Assembly: GCF_016918565.1 (NCBI RefSeq) | Contig: NZ_JAFFQD010000003.1 | Coordinates: forward strand, 62,001 to 126,000 | DNA length: 64,000 nt | Source of the DNA: Desulfogranum marinum | GTDB lineage: Bacteria > Desulfobacterota > Desulfobulbia > Desulfobulbales > Desulfobulbaceae | Direction of reading: 5' to 3' | In this document: piece by piece, positions 19,479-28,435 of the stretch | Position numbering within the stretch: the stretch's first letter is position 1 | Layout of the letters: each line of letters begins with the position of its first letter | Position numbers and translations under genes: made by a program | Notes under the pieces: model-generated | Told to the model about the DNA's origin: nothing | The model's input: the letters and a program-made list of their open reading frames with translations, nothing else | The model's database searches: none

Positions 19479-20891
19479 TCACCCTTGCTCACGCAGATAG
19501 CCGTCAACATCATGAGCTGCAATCACGCCATAGTTAATGGCTCCCAACCAACCACTCATAATAATACCCACAGAGCCGACGTGATAAAGACCAGGTAACG
19601 TCTTATGGAGCGCCCTGGAGATGTCAAGCCCCTCAAATTTAGTACCAAAAGAGGTCCCCCTGGTATGCAAGGTATACCGATTAAAGGTGCGGGGAGTAGC
19701 AGACTCCACGGTATCAATCTTCTTTCTTACATCCGGAATATACCTTTCCAAATCAACAAGACACCTCTCGATCATTGCCTGTTTGGCCTGCAGATACTCG
19801 TTTGATTCTAAATAAGCCCAATCTGCATAATCGGCATTCATGGAGGCGACAATGGTATAATCAGGTTTTTCCGGTCTGGTTTTGGGATAGTAGACTGAAA
19901 ACGTTCGGCTCCTGGTCTCCATCGCCCGCATTTCTTCTGCTGAGTACTCTTTGGCTGTGGAGGTAAACAACAAATCACCTATATCGTCTATGGTTTCTCC
20001 TTTACGAATGCCAAAATAGACCTGACAACTGGAATTATTTACCTCAACCTTATCATGCTCTGTTAGGAAATCAGGTGGAAAATTCTCTCTTCCTGCAAGA
20101 TTGTCAATGGTATTGGTAATGCCGGCGTTGGATACAACAGCGGTTGCAGCAATGTGTTTCCCGTTGACAGCAACCCCGCAGGTTTTACCTTTATGGACCA
20201 GAACTTTTTCAACCTTGGCACCGGTACAGATGGTGACGCCGTTTTGCTGCAACTCTTTTGCCATCAGACCGATAAGGGTATCAGTTCCACCTTCAAAAGT
20301 ATAAACCCCCCGGTTCATGAAATTGGAAAAAACAATACCGTAGGTTATGGCTGGTTCATCCATGGTGGACCCATTTGCATAGGAAATGGGCTCCATGAGC
20401 AGACGGTGGATATCAGTTCGCCCAGGAAAAAACTTGTCAAACAATTCTCTGGTGGTCATTGTTTGGTCATCGTAAAAATTCATGCCGTCAACAGTGGCAA
20501 AAAAATCATGAACTGTCTGAGCCGCGACCCCAAAATTCTCTTGCAGAATACGGATAAAATCGACTTTACTAAAAGTGGTGGTCAGGGAAAACTGAGGGTT
20601 ATCAAACACTATCTTTGGCAACTGGACAATACGATCACGAATCTCCTTGCCCCAGTATTTTTTACAGGTTTTCACCATTCCATAGGGAAAACCGTGCAGG
20701 GACACATCAAAAATATGCCCCCCCCTTTTAAACCAGGTCGCCAAACCTCCAAGCTGTATATGGTGTTCAAGCAGCAACACTGAGTGCCCGGCATCGGCAA
20801 GCCTGTTTGCGCATGTCATCCCTCCAAGTCCTGATCCAATGACAATAACGTCATAGCGGTTTTCAAGCGTATCTAAAGAAGAGTATTTCAT
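19479..20891 (-). CDS. Phytoene-desaturase/CrtISO-like FAD oxidoreductase (first of two)
   Basis: A 470-residue FAD enzyme with a dinucleotide-binding motif VIGSGLGGMTCANRLADAG near the N-terminus (GSGLGG at 19-24), then LLLEHHIQLGGLATWFKRGG. The C-terminal FAD site TLPGLYHVGSVGIIMSGWLGA is also recognisable. The family contains carotenoid desaturases, carotenoid isomerases and retinol saturases, which desaturate, isomerise or saturate long conjugated chains. No crtB, crtE or other carotenoid gene is near; the neighbours are an acyl carrier protein and FAS-type enzymes, so an acyl chain is the more likely substrate. Shares its overall plan with the next gene, so they may be an old duplication. 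Confidence 0.85.
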   Translation of the reverse strand: MKYSSLDTLENRYDVIVIGSGLGGMTCANRLADAGHSVLLLEHHIQLGGLATWFKRGGHIFDVSLHGFPYGMVKTCKKYWGKEIRDRIVQLPKIVFDNPQFSLTTTFSKVDFIRILQENFGVAAQTVHDFFATVDGMNFYDDQTMTTRELFDKFFPGRTDIHRLLMEPISYANGSTMDEPAITYGIVFSNFMNRGVYTFEGGTDTLIGLMAKELQQNGVTICTGAKVEKVLVHKGKTCGVAVNGKHIAATAVVSNAGITNTIDNLAGRENFPPDFLTEHDKVEVNNSSCQVYFGIRKGETIDDIGDLLFTSTAKEYSAEEMRAMETRSRTFSVYYPKTRPEKPDYTIVASMNADYADWAYLESNEYLQAKQAMIERCLVDLERYIPDVRKKIDTVESATPRTFNRYTLHTRGTSFGTKFEGLDISRALHKTLPGLYHVGSVGIIMSGWLGAINYGVIAAHDVDGYLREQG

Positions 20892-20920
20892 ATGTCCTTA
20901 ATGCTGTTACGTAGCCGTAT

Positions 20921-22297
20921 CTAGGAAAGAATATGTTGATTAATCACTGTAACGCCGCTGAGCATGGCCCCGACAATACCCAGGTACCCTTGGTCCGTGC
21001 CGGCAATAAACAAATTGGGCCAAGGCGTTTTACCGTCTCTTATTTTTAAGGGACTCCCATAGATGGCACCTTCAGCCTTTCTGGTAAAACGTTCAACCGT
21101 GAGCGGTGTAAAACTATCCTGGTAAATCACATTCTCGCTGTATGGGCCGATGACATCTTCCGCGTTACTGATCGCAGCATGGGTCCACTGCTGTTTGAGT
21201 GTTGTGTATTCAGCAGGAGTTGCCGCTTTCCATAGGGCATAATTAGCAGCATTGGTGTTCCTGATCTGAAAACACTCTTCCTTCTCTAGCCCTTGAAAAT
21301 TATCAGGAAAACAAATCACTCCCCAGGAAAGGTCAAGAAATGTCGTCGGTCGCTGGTAGTGTAACTGGGATTTTTTATTATAAAAAAGGATTGTAGCCGA
21401 ACTGTCAAGCCCCTCTCGTGCTTTCTCATCAACCAGGGACACGGTTTCCATAAAACTCATCCGTCCACCGTATGCCTGCTGCGGAATATCCCATCCGCTG
21501 AGCTTGATGGTTTCCGGCATGCCTACGGTGGAAAGCACAGCATCTGCTGTTAGAATTTCACCATCGGCCAGTTGTATACCTTTAACCTTGCCCTGTTCCC
21601 TATAGATTTCTTTCACCAATGCACGATAACGAATTTCTCCGCCAAAACTTTTAAACTGATCCAGTAACATTGTTAAGAATTCTCGGATAGTCCCACCAGG
21701 CCTGAAAAATCCTTCTTCAAAAACAGACCGGAACATAATCACAAACTGCCCCATATCCATATCATGCTCTTCAGGATTACCATATACCATCAGCGGTAAC
21801 AGCAGCATTTCCTCCAACAACGGGTTCTCAAGAGCGTGCGAGAGAAAAGTACGCGCAGATTTCCAAGGTTGCACTGTAAAAGGGTCATACGCAGCAATAC
21901 TTTTTTTCAGAGCAATAAATCTGTCAACACTCTCTGGAAAGGCTCCTGCCACCTCCTGTTCAAGAAGCAGGGGATCGTTGGAAAATAAAAGCGAGGCATC
22001 GGGGAATCGTATTTCAGAGCCCACCTGCTCATGGGTCGCAAACAGTTTTCTGGAAAGTTTGAGTTGACGAAAAAGAACATTCAATGGAGCACGTTTATTC
22101 CCGGCAGCCGCATAGTTGGTCATAGCATGCAGCCCGGTTTCCAGTATTTTCCCCTGCCTGAAATAATAGGAATTCAGGCCTCCTGGGATAGTGTGCTGTT
22201 CGAGAAGTAAGGTTTTGACTCCGAAACGCGCCGCACGAATGCCTGCGGCTATTCCAGATAAACCGCCGCCGATGATAATCAGCTGATACTCAGCCAT
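20921..22297 (-). CDS. Phytoene-desaturase/CrtISO-like FAD oxidoreductase (second of two)
   Basis: A 458-residue relative of the preceding oxidoreductase: FAD motif IIIGGGLSGIAAGIRAARFG at the N-terminus, TIPGGLNSYYFRQGK after it and a C-terminal WPNLFIAGTDQGYLGIVGAM. The frame is open to a TTG at 22369, which touches the end of the acyl-carrier gene; the ATG at 22297 is preferred because it puts the Rossmann motif near residue 5, although no good Shine-Dalgarno precedes either. It probably acts with its neighbour on the carrier-bound chain. The electron acceptor is unknown; in an anaerobe it should be a quinone or nicotinamide rather than oxygen. Confidence 0.82.
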   Translation of the reverse strand: MAEYQLIIIGGGLSGIAAGIRAARFGVKTLLLEQHTIPGGLNSYYFRQGKILETGLHAMTNYAAAGNKRAPLNVLFRQLKLSRKLFATHEQVGSEIRFPDASLLFSNDPLLLEQEVAGAFPESVDRFIALKKSIAAYDPFTVQPWKSARTFLSHALENPLLEEMLLLPLMVYGNPEEHDMDMGQFVIMFRSVFEEGFFRPGGTIREFLTMLLDQFKSFGGEIRYRALVKEIYREQGKVKGIQLADGEILTADAVLSTVGMPETIKLSGWDIPQQAYGGRMSFMETVSLVDEKAREGLDSSATILFYNKKSQLHYQRPTTFLDLSWGVICFPDNFQGLEKEECFQIRNTNAANYALWKAATPAEYTTLKQQWTHAAISNAEDVIGPYSENVIYQDSFTPLTVERFTRKAEGAIYGSPLKIRDGKTPWPNLFIAGTDQGYLGIVGAMLSGVTVINQHILS

Positions 22298-22371
22298 AGA
22301 AAAAAGGTGGGAAGGAAGGTAAAGGCAGGACCAACGGGCAGCAATGCCGGCATAATCCTGCCTGCTCAAGT

Positions 22372-22623
22372 TTAGGCGTCTTTCAGCTTTGGCTCCAGGT
22401 AGTTGACACAGCTGGTCAAAGTTGCCAGCTCCGGATATTCGTCCTCAGGAATCTGCAGCTGATAACGTTTTCGCAGTTCCATAACAATATCCAGAAAATC
22501 CATCGAGTCCAAATCAAGCTGGTCGCGTAATGGTGCATCTGCGTCAAGGTTATCAAATTCTGCTTCTTCGTCGATATCTTCTATTATTTCAAGGATAACG
22601 TCCTTGATTTCTTCCCGAGTCAT
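22372..22623 (-). CDS. Acyl carrier protein
   Basis: An 83-residue acidic carrier protein. Ser40 in DLDSMDFLDIV is the phosphopantetheine site. The pattern of acidic helices fits discrete type II fatty-acid/polyketide carriers; the N-terminal half has an extra acidic run (EDIDEEAEFDNLDADA). It lies between the ketosynthase and the FAD oxidoreductases and is presumably the shuttle for the whole operon. A dedicated phosphopantetheinyl transferase is not in the window. Confidence 0.93.
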   Translation of the reverse strand: MTREEIKDVILEIIEDIDEEAEFDNLDADAPLRDQLDLDSMDFLDIVMELRKRYQLQIPEDEYPELATLTSCVNYLEPKLKDA

Positions 22624-22812
22624 ACTCCGTCCCCGTTGCTTATTGAAAACTCTTCCAACAGTAGCCTTTCAGGCAAGAGTTGCAAGAGTCATATTCGTTA
22701 TATGGAAATCAGCTTAATAGTCAGTGACTAATGTGTGAGCATACGGCCAGCTCTTCCAGCCCCCAGTATTCATCGAACGGGGACAAAACGGAAGAACTTA
22801 CCATAAAACACC

Positions 22813-24060
22813 TCAACCCGCCACAAAACTCTTGACAACAACCACTGAATTTATTCCCAGCATACCAAAGGAATTATTCAACACAGCATCAACACGAGCA
22901 AGTTTTTGCGGTTCGCCACTCACCAACCCTTGCATAGCGCAGTCAGGGTCAAGTTGATCGAGATTAATGGTCGGATGCACGTAATGATCAGTAAAAGAGG
23001 GAAGGTTGCCGGCAAGTTCGAGTACTCCTGCCGCGCCCATCGCATGCCCGATACTGGACTTGGTATTGTTGATATAGGTGGATGTGCAGCCGGCAAAAGT
23101 CTTTCTAATGGCCGAACATTCCTCCACATCACCCTGGCGAGTGCCTGTGGCGTGGGTATTCACGATCGTAATATCACCGGCATCCATTCCAGCCCGCTTC
23201 AGCGCCATTTCCATGCACTGTTGCTGCCGGGGACCATATGGTAAAACAAAATCCCTGGCATCCGAATTCATGGCATACCCTGCAAGCTCACCATATATTT
23301 TTGCTCCTCTTTGCAGAGCACTGTCCAGTCTTTCCAGGGTAAAGACACACCCTCCTTCTGAAATAACGATTCCGTTTCTCTGCATATCAAATGGACGACT
23401 GGCACGAATGGGGTCTGGATGTTCGGCTAAAGCTCCTTGAGACTTGAAAGAGGCAAAGATACCAAAAGAGCCGACACACTCGGAGATCCCACCGCAAAGA
23501 GCAAAATCCACCTCTCCCAATCTCAACATCTGGGCCCCCTGAATAAGTGCGGCATTCCCTGCGGCACACGCAGCACCAATGGTATAGTGAGGACCGGTAA
23601 TACCCAGATTCATGGTAACTTCACCGGCTGGGTTGTTGAGAACGGTTCGCGGGTTATGGTGATGGGTCCAATAGTCCACATTATAATCGAATTTGCTTAT
23701 ATTGTAGACCTCATTTTCCGTTTCCACCGTCCCATGCTCTGTAAGGCCAAGATAAACTCCGGTTGTGCTACGGTCATACTCCTCAAAGGTTATTCCGGCG
23801 TCCTCAAGAGCCTCATTGGCGCAGTATACGGAAATACAGCCTGCACGACTTCCGCGCTTGTTCTCCCTCTTTTTACGGTACCTTGTTTCATCAAACGTAC
23901 AAATACCGGCCGGATGAACCCCCATATACCGAAGATCCAAAGTTGTTATGCCGCTTTTGCCGGCAAGAAGATTCGCTCTAAACTGGTCGAGCGATGATGC
24001 ACCAGGTGCGGTAAGCCCCACTCCGGTGATGACAATTCGTTGTGAATCAGACTGTTGCAT
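22813..24060 (-). CDS. FabF-like beta-ketoacyl-[ACP] synthase
   Basis: A 415-residue KAS I/II-type condensing enzyme and probable first gene of the operon. Catalytic Cys165 (IGAACAAGNAAL), His303 (NTHATGT) and His339 with Lys334 (KSSIGHAMGAAG) are in place. It elongates an acyl chain with malonyl-ACP. There is only one ketosynthase and no chain-length-factor partner here, unlike type II aromatic polyketide systems; malonyl loading would have to come from the housekeeping FabD. A 189-base gap separates it from the carrier gene, the largest in the series. Confidence 0.92.
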   Translation of the reverse strand: MQQSDSQRIVITGVGLTAPGASSLDQFRANLLAGKSGITTLDLRYMGVHPAGICTFDETRYRKKRENKRGSRAGCISVYCANEALEDAGITFEEYDRSTTGVYLGLTEHGTVETENEVYNISKFDYNVDYWTHHHNPRTVLNNPAGEVTMNLGITGPHYTIGAACAAGNAALIQGAQMLRLGEVDFALCGGISECVGSFGIFASFKSQGALAEHPDPIRASRPFDMQRNGIVISEGGCVFTLERLDSALQRGAKIYGELAGYAMNSDARDFVLPYGPRQQQCMEMALKRAGMDAGDITIVNTHATGTRQGDVEECSAIRKTFAGCTSTYINNTKSSIGHAMGAAGVLELAGNLPSFTDHYVHPTINLDQLDPDCAMQGLVSGEPQKLARVDAVLNNSFGMLGINSVVVVKSFVAG

Positions 24061-24444
24061 TATCTTACTATTCTTTCGATGCTGCAGGACTATTCAAGGA
24101 TACTTAAACAATTAGAATCTTCATCCAAGATTAAGGCATGCTTAAAAAATAACAACAGACACATAATTAATATTCCGATGTTTTTTTTTAAAATACAGCA
24201 AGAAAGTTGGGTGAAAAGGCAATTATGCAAGATAGCCTAAAAAGTGTAACAGCATCCGAGTTATGGTTTATGCGAAAAACGCATATACGGCCTCAGCCAC
24301 ATATGCGTTCTCCAGCGTTCAAATCTCAAAGGCATCTTGAATTATCAGCAATTTAGTTCGAGGTCAGGCAAGCCATGACTCCGGAAAATCGGGCTAAATG
24401 GCAATTATTCAAGATAGCCTTGTTCTTGTCGCCACTGTCAAAGT
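24061..24444. other. Intergenic region between the ketosynthase and alaS, with direct repeats and a hairpin
   Basis: No coding frame is supported. The probable promoter of the acyl-chain/ole operon should lie at 24061-24200 on the minus strand; no strong -35/-10 was recognised. A 21-base direct repeat occurs at 24218-24238 and 24400-24420 with one mismatch. Between them lies the inverted repeat AACGCATAT (24278-24286) and ATATGCGTT (24301-24309), which may act as a weak terminator for alaS but lacks a T run. Confidence 0.55.
24218..24420. repeat. 21-base direct repeat pair flanking a 161-base segment
   Basis: GGCAATTATGCAAGATAGCC and its following T (24218-24238) recur at 24400-24420 with one G-to-T difference. 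The enclosed segment carries the nine-base inverted repeat at 24278-24309. It could be a footprint of an excised or degenerate mobile element, or a local duplication with a regulatory role. Confidence 0.55.
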
Positions 24445-27090
24445 TTATTTGAGCAGCTCCTCAACAATAGCAGGCACCTTGCTGACAGCCTCATCAAGCT
24501 TGTCCGGCATGCTACCGCCGGCTTGGGCCATGTCTGGTCGACCACCGCCTTTGCCGCCAACAATAACAGCGACTTTGTTAACAATATCGCCAGCCTTTAT
24601 CCTGCCTGTCAAATCTTTGCTCACTACAGCAAGCAAGGCTGCTTTTCCACCAAATTCTCCACCAAGCACTGCAATACCGGTCTGCATTTTATCTCTGATT
24701 TTATCACCAATTTCGCGCAGTGTTTTTGGAGAATCCAGTTTCACAGTACAGGCAACAACCTGCACCCCATTTACCTCTACCGCCCCCGCAAGGAGTTGAT
24801 CAAGGTTGGAAAGGGTCATTTTGGCAGTGATCGCCGCAAGCTCCTTTTCCAGTGCTTTGTGCCTTTTTTGTAAATTGACCACCTTTTCAGCAGCTCTCTC
24901 CAGTGGGCTCCCCACGGTCTTGCACAGTTCCGTTGCGTCCTGTTCAAATTTGTGGAGCCATTCCATGGCCTGCCTGCCGGTAACAGCCTCTATACGACGT
25001 ACTCCTGCAGCAATCCCTGTTTCATGAATCACTTTAAACAGGCCGACATCGCCGGTTGCACCGGCATGGGTACCCCCACAAAGTTCTTTGCTAAAATCAC
25101 CGATGGTTATCACCCGGACATCATCACCATATTTTTCACCAAAGAGTGCTGTCGCACCAGCTTCAATTGCTTCTTCCCGGTCTAGAATTGCCGAAGACAC
25201 AGGAATATTCTGCCGAATTTTGGCATTAACTATTTTCTCTATTTTCACAATTTCTTCAGGGGAGACCGGAGAAAAATGGGTGAAATCAAAACGCAACCGG
25301 TTACTGTCTACCAATGAACCGGCCTGCTTGACATGCTCACCCAAGACCTGCTTCAAAGCGGCATGCAAGAGATGTGTGGATGTATGGTTCGAGGCAATTT
25401 CTGCGCGACGCTCAGCAACCTGGAGATTAACCTGCTGCCCCTGCTCAAGCGTTCCTTCAACAACCTCACCATGATGAAGAATAATCCCCTCTACTGGTGA
25501 GAGTGTTTGGGTCACCTCAAAACGACCTCCCGGCCAGGATATTTCGCCTTGATCGCCAACCTGCCCCCCTGATTCCGCATAAAACGGTGTCTGCCGGCAA
25601 AATACCTGTAAACGCTCGCCCGCTTTTCCGCTTTGCACCAACGCACCGGATTGATCAATGATTCCCTCAACCACAGAATCGCTGTTGGTGGAAAAATAAC
25701 CTGTAAACTCGGCAGTCTTTTCCTGATTGACCAGATGTAGCACACCTTGGTCAAGATGGTCCACATCGCTGCCCTTCCAGGACTTACGTGATTGCTCACG
25801 TTGCTGCTCCATGGCCAGGGCAAACCCAGGTTCATCAAAGGCGACGCCCCTTTCTATCGCGGCATCACGGACGATATCGACAGGGAAGCCATAGGTGTCA
25901 TACAGCTTAAAAATGAATGTACCATCAATAATGGCCGATTCTCCCGACTCTGCTTGTAATCTCTGTATTTCTTCATCAAGCTTCTGCAGCCCTCTGTCAA
26001 GAGTCAAGCCAAAACGCTGCTCTTCGTTGGCTACCACTTTGGCCAGCAAGTCTCTAGTATCATCCAGATGTGGATACGCGTCGACCATTGTCTCTGTGAC
26101 AAGCGCACAAACTCCAGGAAAAAACGATTCCAACCCCAGGGCCCTGCCATAGCGAATGGCTCGACGCATAATTCGACGCAGAACATATCCCCGCCCTTCA
26201 TTGGAAGGCAACACGCCGTCCCCTACAAGAAAAGTGGTCGCTCTGGCATGATCTGCAATTACACGAAGGGACACATCGTCACTTTTATTGTCGTGATATT
26301 TTTTTCCTGCCAGCTCGGCGATATAATCAATAATCGGGGTAAATAGGTCGCAATCAAAATTATTGTATTTGCCTTGTAAAACAGCTGCTACCCGCTCAAG
26401 CCCCATGCCGGTATCAATGGACGGGTGTGGCAACGGTGTCATTTTACCGTTCTCGTCTCTGTAAAACTGCATAAAAACCAAGTTCCACAACTCCAGAAAG
26501 CGGTCACAATCACACCCTAGTTTGCAGTCAGCACGACCACAACCAGCTTCCACTCCTTGGTCTATATGAATTTCAGAGCAAGGACCACACGGCCCGGTAT
26601 CCCCCATGGCCCAGAAGTTCTCTTCTTCTCCCATGCGGACGATTCTTCCCGGTGGCAACTCTTTGACCTGTTTCCATAATTCATCTGCTTCATCATCGTC
26701 ATCATAGATGGAAACCCATAACTTCTGTGGATCCAAACCAAGCTCAACCGTCAAAAACTCCCAGGCATAGGCAATGGCTTCCTTCTTGAAATAATCACCA
26801 AAAGAAAAGTTACCCAGCATTTCAAAAAAGGTATGATGACGGGCCGTATATCCTACATTTTCAAGATCATTATGCTTGCCTCCGGCTCTAACACTTGCCT
26901 GGGCTGTGGTCGCACGAGTGTATGGTCGATGCTCTTCACCCATAAACACTTTTTTGAACTGCACCATTCCGGAGTTAACAAAGAGAAGGGTAGGATCATC
27001 ATGGGGCACCAAAGAAGAGGATTTCACCCTGGTGTGTCCGTGTCGTTCAAAATACTCAAGAAAACGTTTTCTAATTTCTTTACCGGTCAT
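24445..27090 (-). CDS. alaS: Alanyl-tRNA synthetase
   Basis: An 881-residue class II synthetase of the normal length. The N-terminal catalytic core has SSSLVPHDDPTLLFVNSGMV and the motif 3 region around DTGMGLERVAAVLQ. The editing domain has both zinc blocks, HTSTHLLH and CGGTHAGATGD, which clear mischarged Ser- and Gly-tRNA. The C-terminal Gly-rich GGKGGGRPDMAQAGG is the DHHA1/C-Ala end. It charges tRNA-Ala. It appears monocistronic, with 630 bases of non-coding sequence upstream. Confidence 0.98.
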   Translation of the reverse strand: MTGKEIRKRFLEYFERHGHTRVKSSSLVPHDDPTLLFVNSGMVQFKKVFMGEEHRPYTRATTAQASVRAGGKHNDLENVGYTARHHTFFEMLGNFSFGDYFKKEAIAYAWEFLTVELGLDPQKLWVSIYDDDDEADELWKQVKELPPGRIVRMGEEENFWAMGDTGPCGPCSEIHIDQGVEAGCGRADCKLGCDCDRFLELWNLVFMQFYRDENGKMTPLPHPSIDTGMGLERVAAVLQGKYNNFDCDLFTPIIDYIAELAGKKYHDNKSDDVSLRVIADHARATTFLVGDGVLPSNEGRGYVLRRIMRRAIRYGRALGLESFFPGVCALVTETMVDAYPHLDDTRDLLAKVVANEEQRFGLTLDRGLQKLDEEIQRLQAESGESAIIDGTFIFKLYDTYGFPVDIVRDAAIERGVAFDEPGFALAMEQQREQSRKSWKGSDVDHLDQGVLHLVNQEKTAEFTGYFSTNSDSVVEGIIDQSGALVQSGKAGERLQVFCRQTPFYAESGGQVGDQGEISWPGGRFEVTQTLSPVEGIILHHGEVVEGTLEQGQQVNLQVAERRAEIASNHTSTHLLHAALKQVLGEHVKQAGSLVDSNRLRFDFTHFSPVSPEEIVKIEKIVNAKIRQNIPVSSAILDREEAIEAGATALFGEKYGDDVRVITIGDFSKELCGGTHAGATGDVGLFKVIHETGIAAGVRRIEAVTGRQAMEWLHKFEQDATELCKTVGSPLERAAEKVVNLQKRHKALEKELAAITAKMTLSNLDQLLAGAVEVNGVQVVACTVKLDSPKTLREIGDKIRDKMQTGIAVLGGEFGGKAALLAVVSKDLTGRIKAGDIVNKVAVIVGGKGGGRPDMAQAGGSMPDKLDEAVSKVPAIVEELLK

Positions 27091-27721
27091 CTTTGCAAAT
27101 ATGTTTTGTGTTAATGGGTATTCAAGATATACAATCTTAAAATCAAAGGTAACTCTTCAGCAGCACCCCAACTCTTCACGATCAGCTCGCCCAGCATACC
27201 GATGTATCGAAGTCGGGGCTTACCTGCTAAATCGGTCAGCTTGTGAACATTTGGAGCACTGCTGATCAGTTACAGTTGGGCTAGCTTGACAGCTTTTAGC
27301 TCTTCGCAGAACAGTTAAGAATCAAAATACATTATGTCTGCAGATTACTGACGATGGCGACAAATGTCCAGGCGCTAACCAGAATTTCTCATGAGCATTT
27401 TGTCATTTCCCGAAAAGATATGTGATTTCAGATTGATGCTATTAAAATAAATCAGATATAAAATGAATAAAATGCTCACCAAAGGTCAGTCCATGCGGTA
27501 CCAATAAGCGACGATTCGAAAACATACCACCATGCGCCTATGCTCAACATAAACCAATAGTGTGCAATTGAGCAACATTGATACAATATCGCGAGAAATA
27601 AGGGCTAATCATATACATCAACGACGACAATGCAAATAAAAAAACCATCGCGCACAAGGCGAACTACACTTTTCAGTACTTCATCTCCACCTCAACCCTT
27701 GCTTGTCCCCAAAAGCCACCC
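27091..27721. other. Long non-coding region upstream of alaS with diverged repeat copy
   Basis: No plausible gene is present. The segment 27374-27608 holds the second copy of the MITE-like repeat. The alaS promoter should lie within about 27091-27300 on the minus strand; no confident pair of boxes or T-box-like structure was seen. Confidence 0.55.
27374..27608. repeat. MITE-like repeat element, copy 2 (diverged 3' half)
   Basis: Bases 27382-27502 match 3484-3605 at roughly 85 percent, from GAATTTCTCATGAGCATTTT to the shared GCGGTACC. After that the two copies differ, but GAGAAATAAGGGCTAA near 27593-27608 resembles the right terminal repeat of copy 1 (GAGAAATTCGGGCTAG), giving a similar total length of about 230 bases. 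The outer left end (GCTAACCAGAATTTC) is also degenerate. The 5' half is certain; the right boundary is tentative. Confidence 0.55.
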
Positions 27722-28432
27722 TCAAAAAAGTCGTTCTTCGCCCTTATTGCGTCCCAACTGACGTACATCTTCCAAAGTCTGCACGCCCATACTCTTTAAT
27801 TTCTTAGCCAGGAAAAGAAAAAGATAAGCGGTCTGCAATGCATCCTCCAGGGCATCATGGGGCTTAAAACGGGGCAATTTAAATTCTGCTGTTAAATCAT
27901 CGAGTACAAGGGATCCAGGGTTCCCCGCAAAACGAACGCCTCTTTTTCCGGCAAGCTCTTTGTAGAGACGAGCCATGGTCATGGTATCAACGCAAGGATT
28001 GGACAGGATCCCGCCAAGATTTTTCCTGATTGCAAGGTTTAAAAAATGAAGATCAAGGCTAATACAATGCCCCACCAAGAGTGCTCCACTGCAATACTCA
28101 ACAAACCGGGGTAAAACCTCCTCTATACCTGGAGCCTTCCGGAGCTGCTCAGGAGTGATGCGATGGACAAATGTCGCTTGATTTGCATCTAGTTTGACGG
28201 GACGAACCAAAGTGTGAAAGGTACTGGAAAGTTCAATCTGTAACCTGGAGATACGAACGGCACCAATGGAAATAATTTCATCTTTACGCTTATGCAGGCC
28301 GGTTAATTCCGTATCACACACCACATAATCATAATCAGGTAAAGGAAGGCGAAAATCAAGCCGCTTAAACTGCTCCTCATTGCGCACAAGAAGTGGATCT
28401 GGTTTCCTCAACCAGCTAAAAAGAGAGCGCAT
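27722..28432 (-). CDS. DnaQ-like 3'-5' exonuclease
   Basis: A 236-residue DEDDh exonuclease. Exo I is CDTELTG with Asp40 and Glu42, Exo II is GHCISLDLHFL and Exo III is HDALEDALQTA with the diagnostic His. It is a stand-alone exonuclease domain, not fused to a polymerase or GIY-YIG domain. It starts 3 bases after the cNMP/CBS/DUF294 gene, a pairing that recurs with acetyl-CoA synthetase in many Proteobacteria; its role in that context is unclear. Nucleic acid substrate is unknown. Confidence 0.88.
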   Translation of the reverse strand: MRSLFSWLRKPDPLLVRNEEQFKRLDFRLPLPDYDYVVCDTELTGLHKRKDEIISIGAVRISRLQIELSSTFHTLVRPVKLDANQATFVHRITPEQLRKAPGIEEVLPRFVEYCSGALLVGHCISLDLHFLNLAIRKNLGGILSNPCVDTMTMARLYKELAGKRGVRFAGNPGSLVLDDLTAEFKLPRFKPHDALEDALQTAYLFLFLAKKLKSMGVQTLEDVRQLGRNKGEERLF

Positions 28433-28435
28433 CCC

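Noticed and set aside
22721-22804. 27-residue frame in the gap between ketosynthase and acyl carrier genes
   Set aside because: Starts 9 bases after the ketosynthase stop but has no motif and is too short to support without conservation data.
17420-24060. Interpretation of the KS/ACP/FAD genes as an aryl-polyene or carotenoid cluster
   Set aside because: Aryl-polyene clusters lack the CrtI-like pair and contain other marker genes; carotenoid clusters would need crtB/crtE. Neither marker set is present, and ole genes follow in the same strand run.
27091-27721. tRNA, T-box or riboswitch upstream of alaS
   Set aside because: No cloverleaf, TTCGA loop arrangement or T-box sequence could be recognised.
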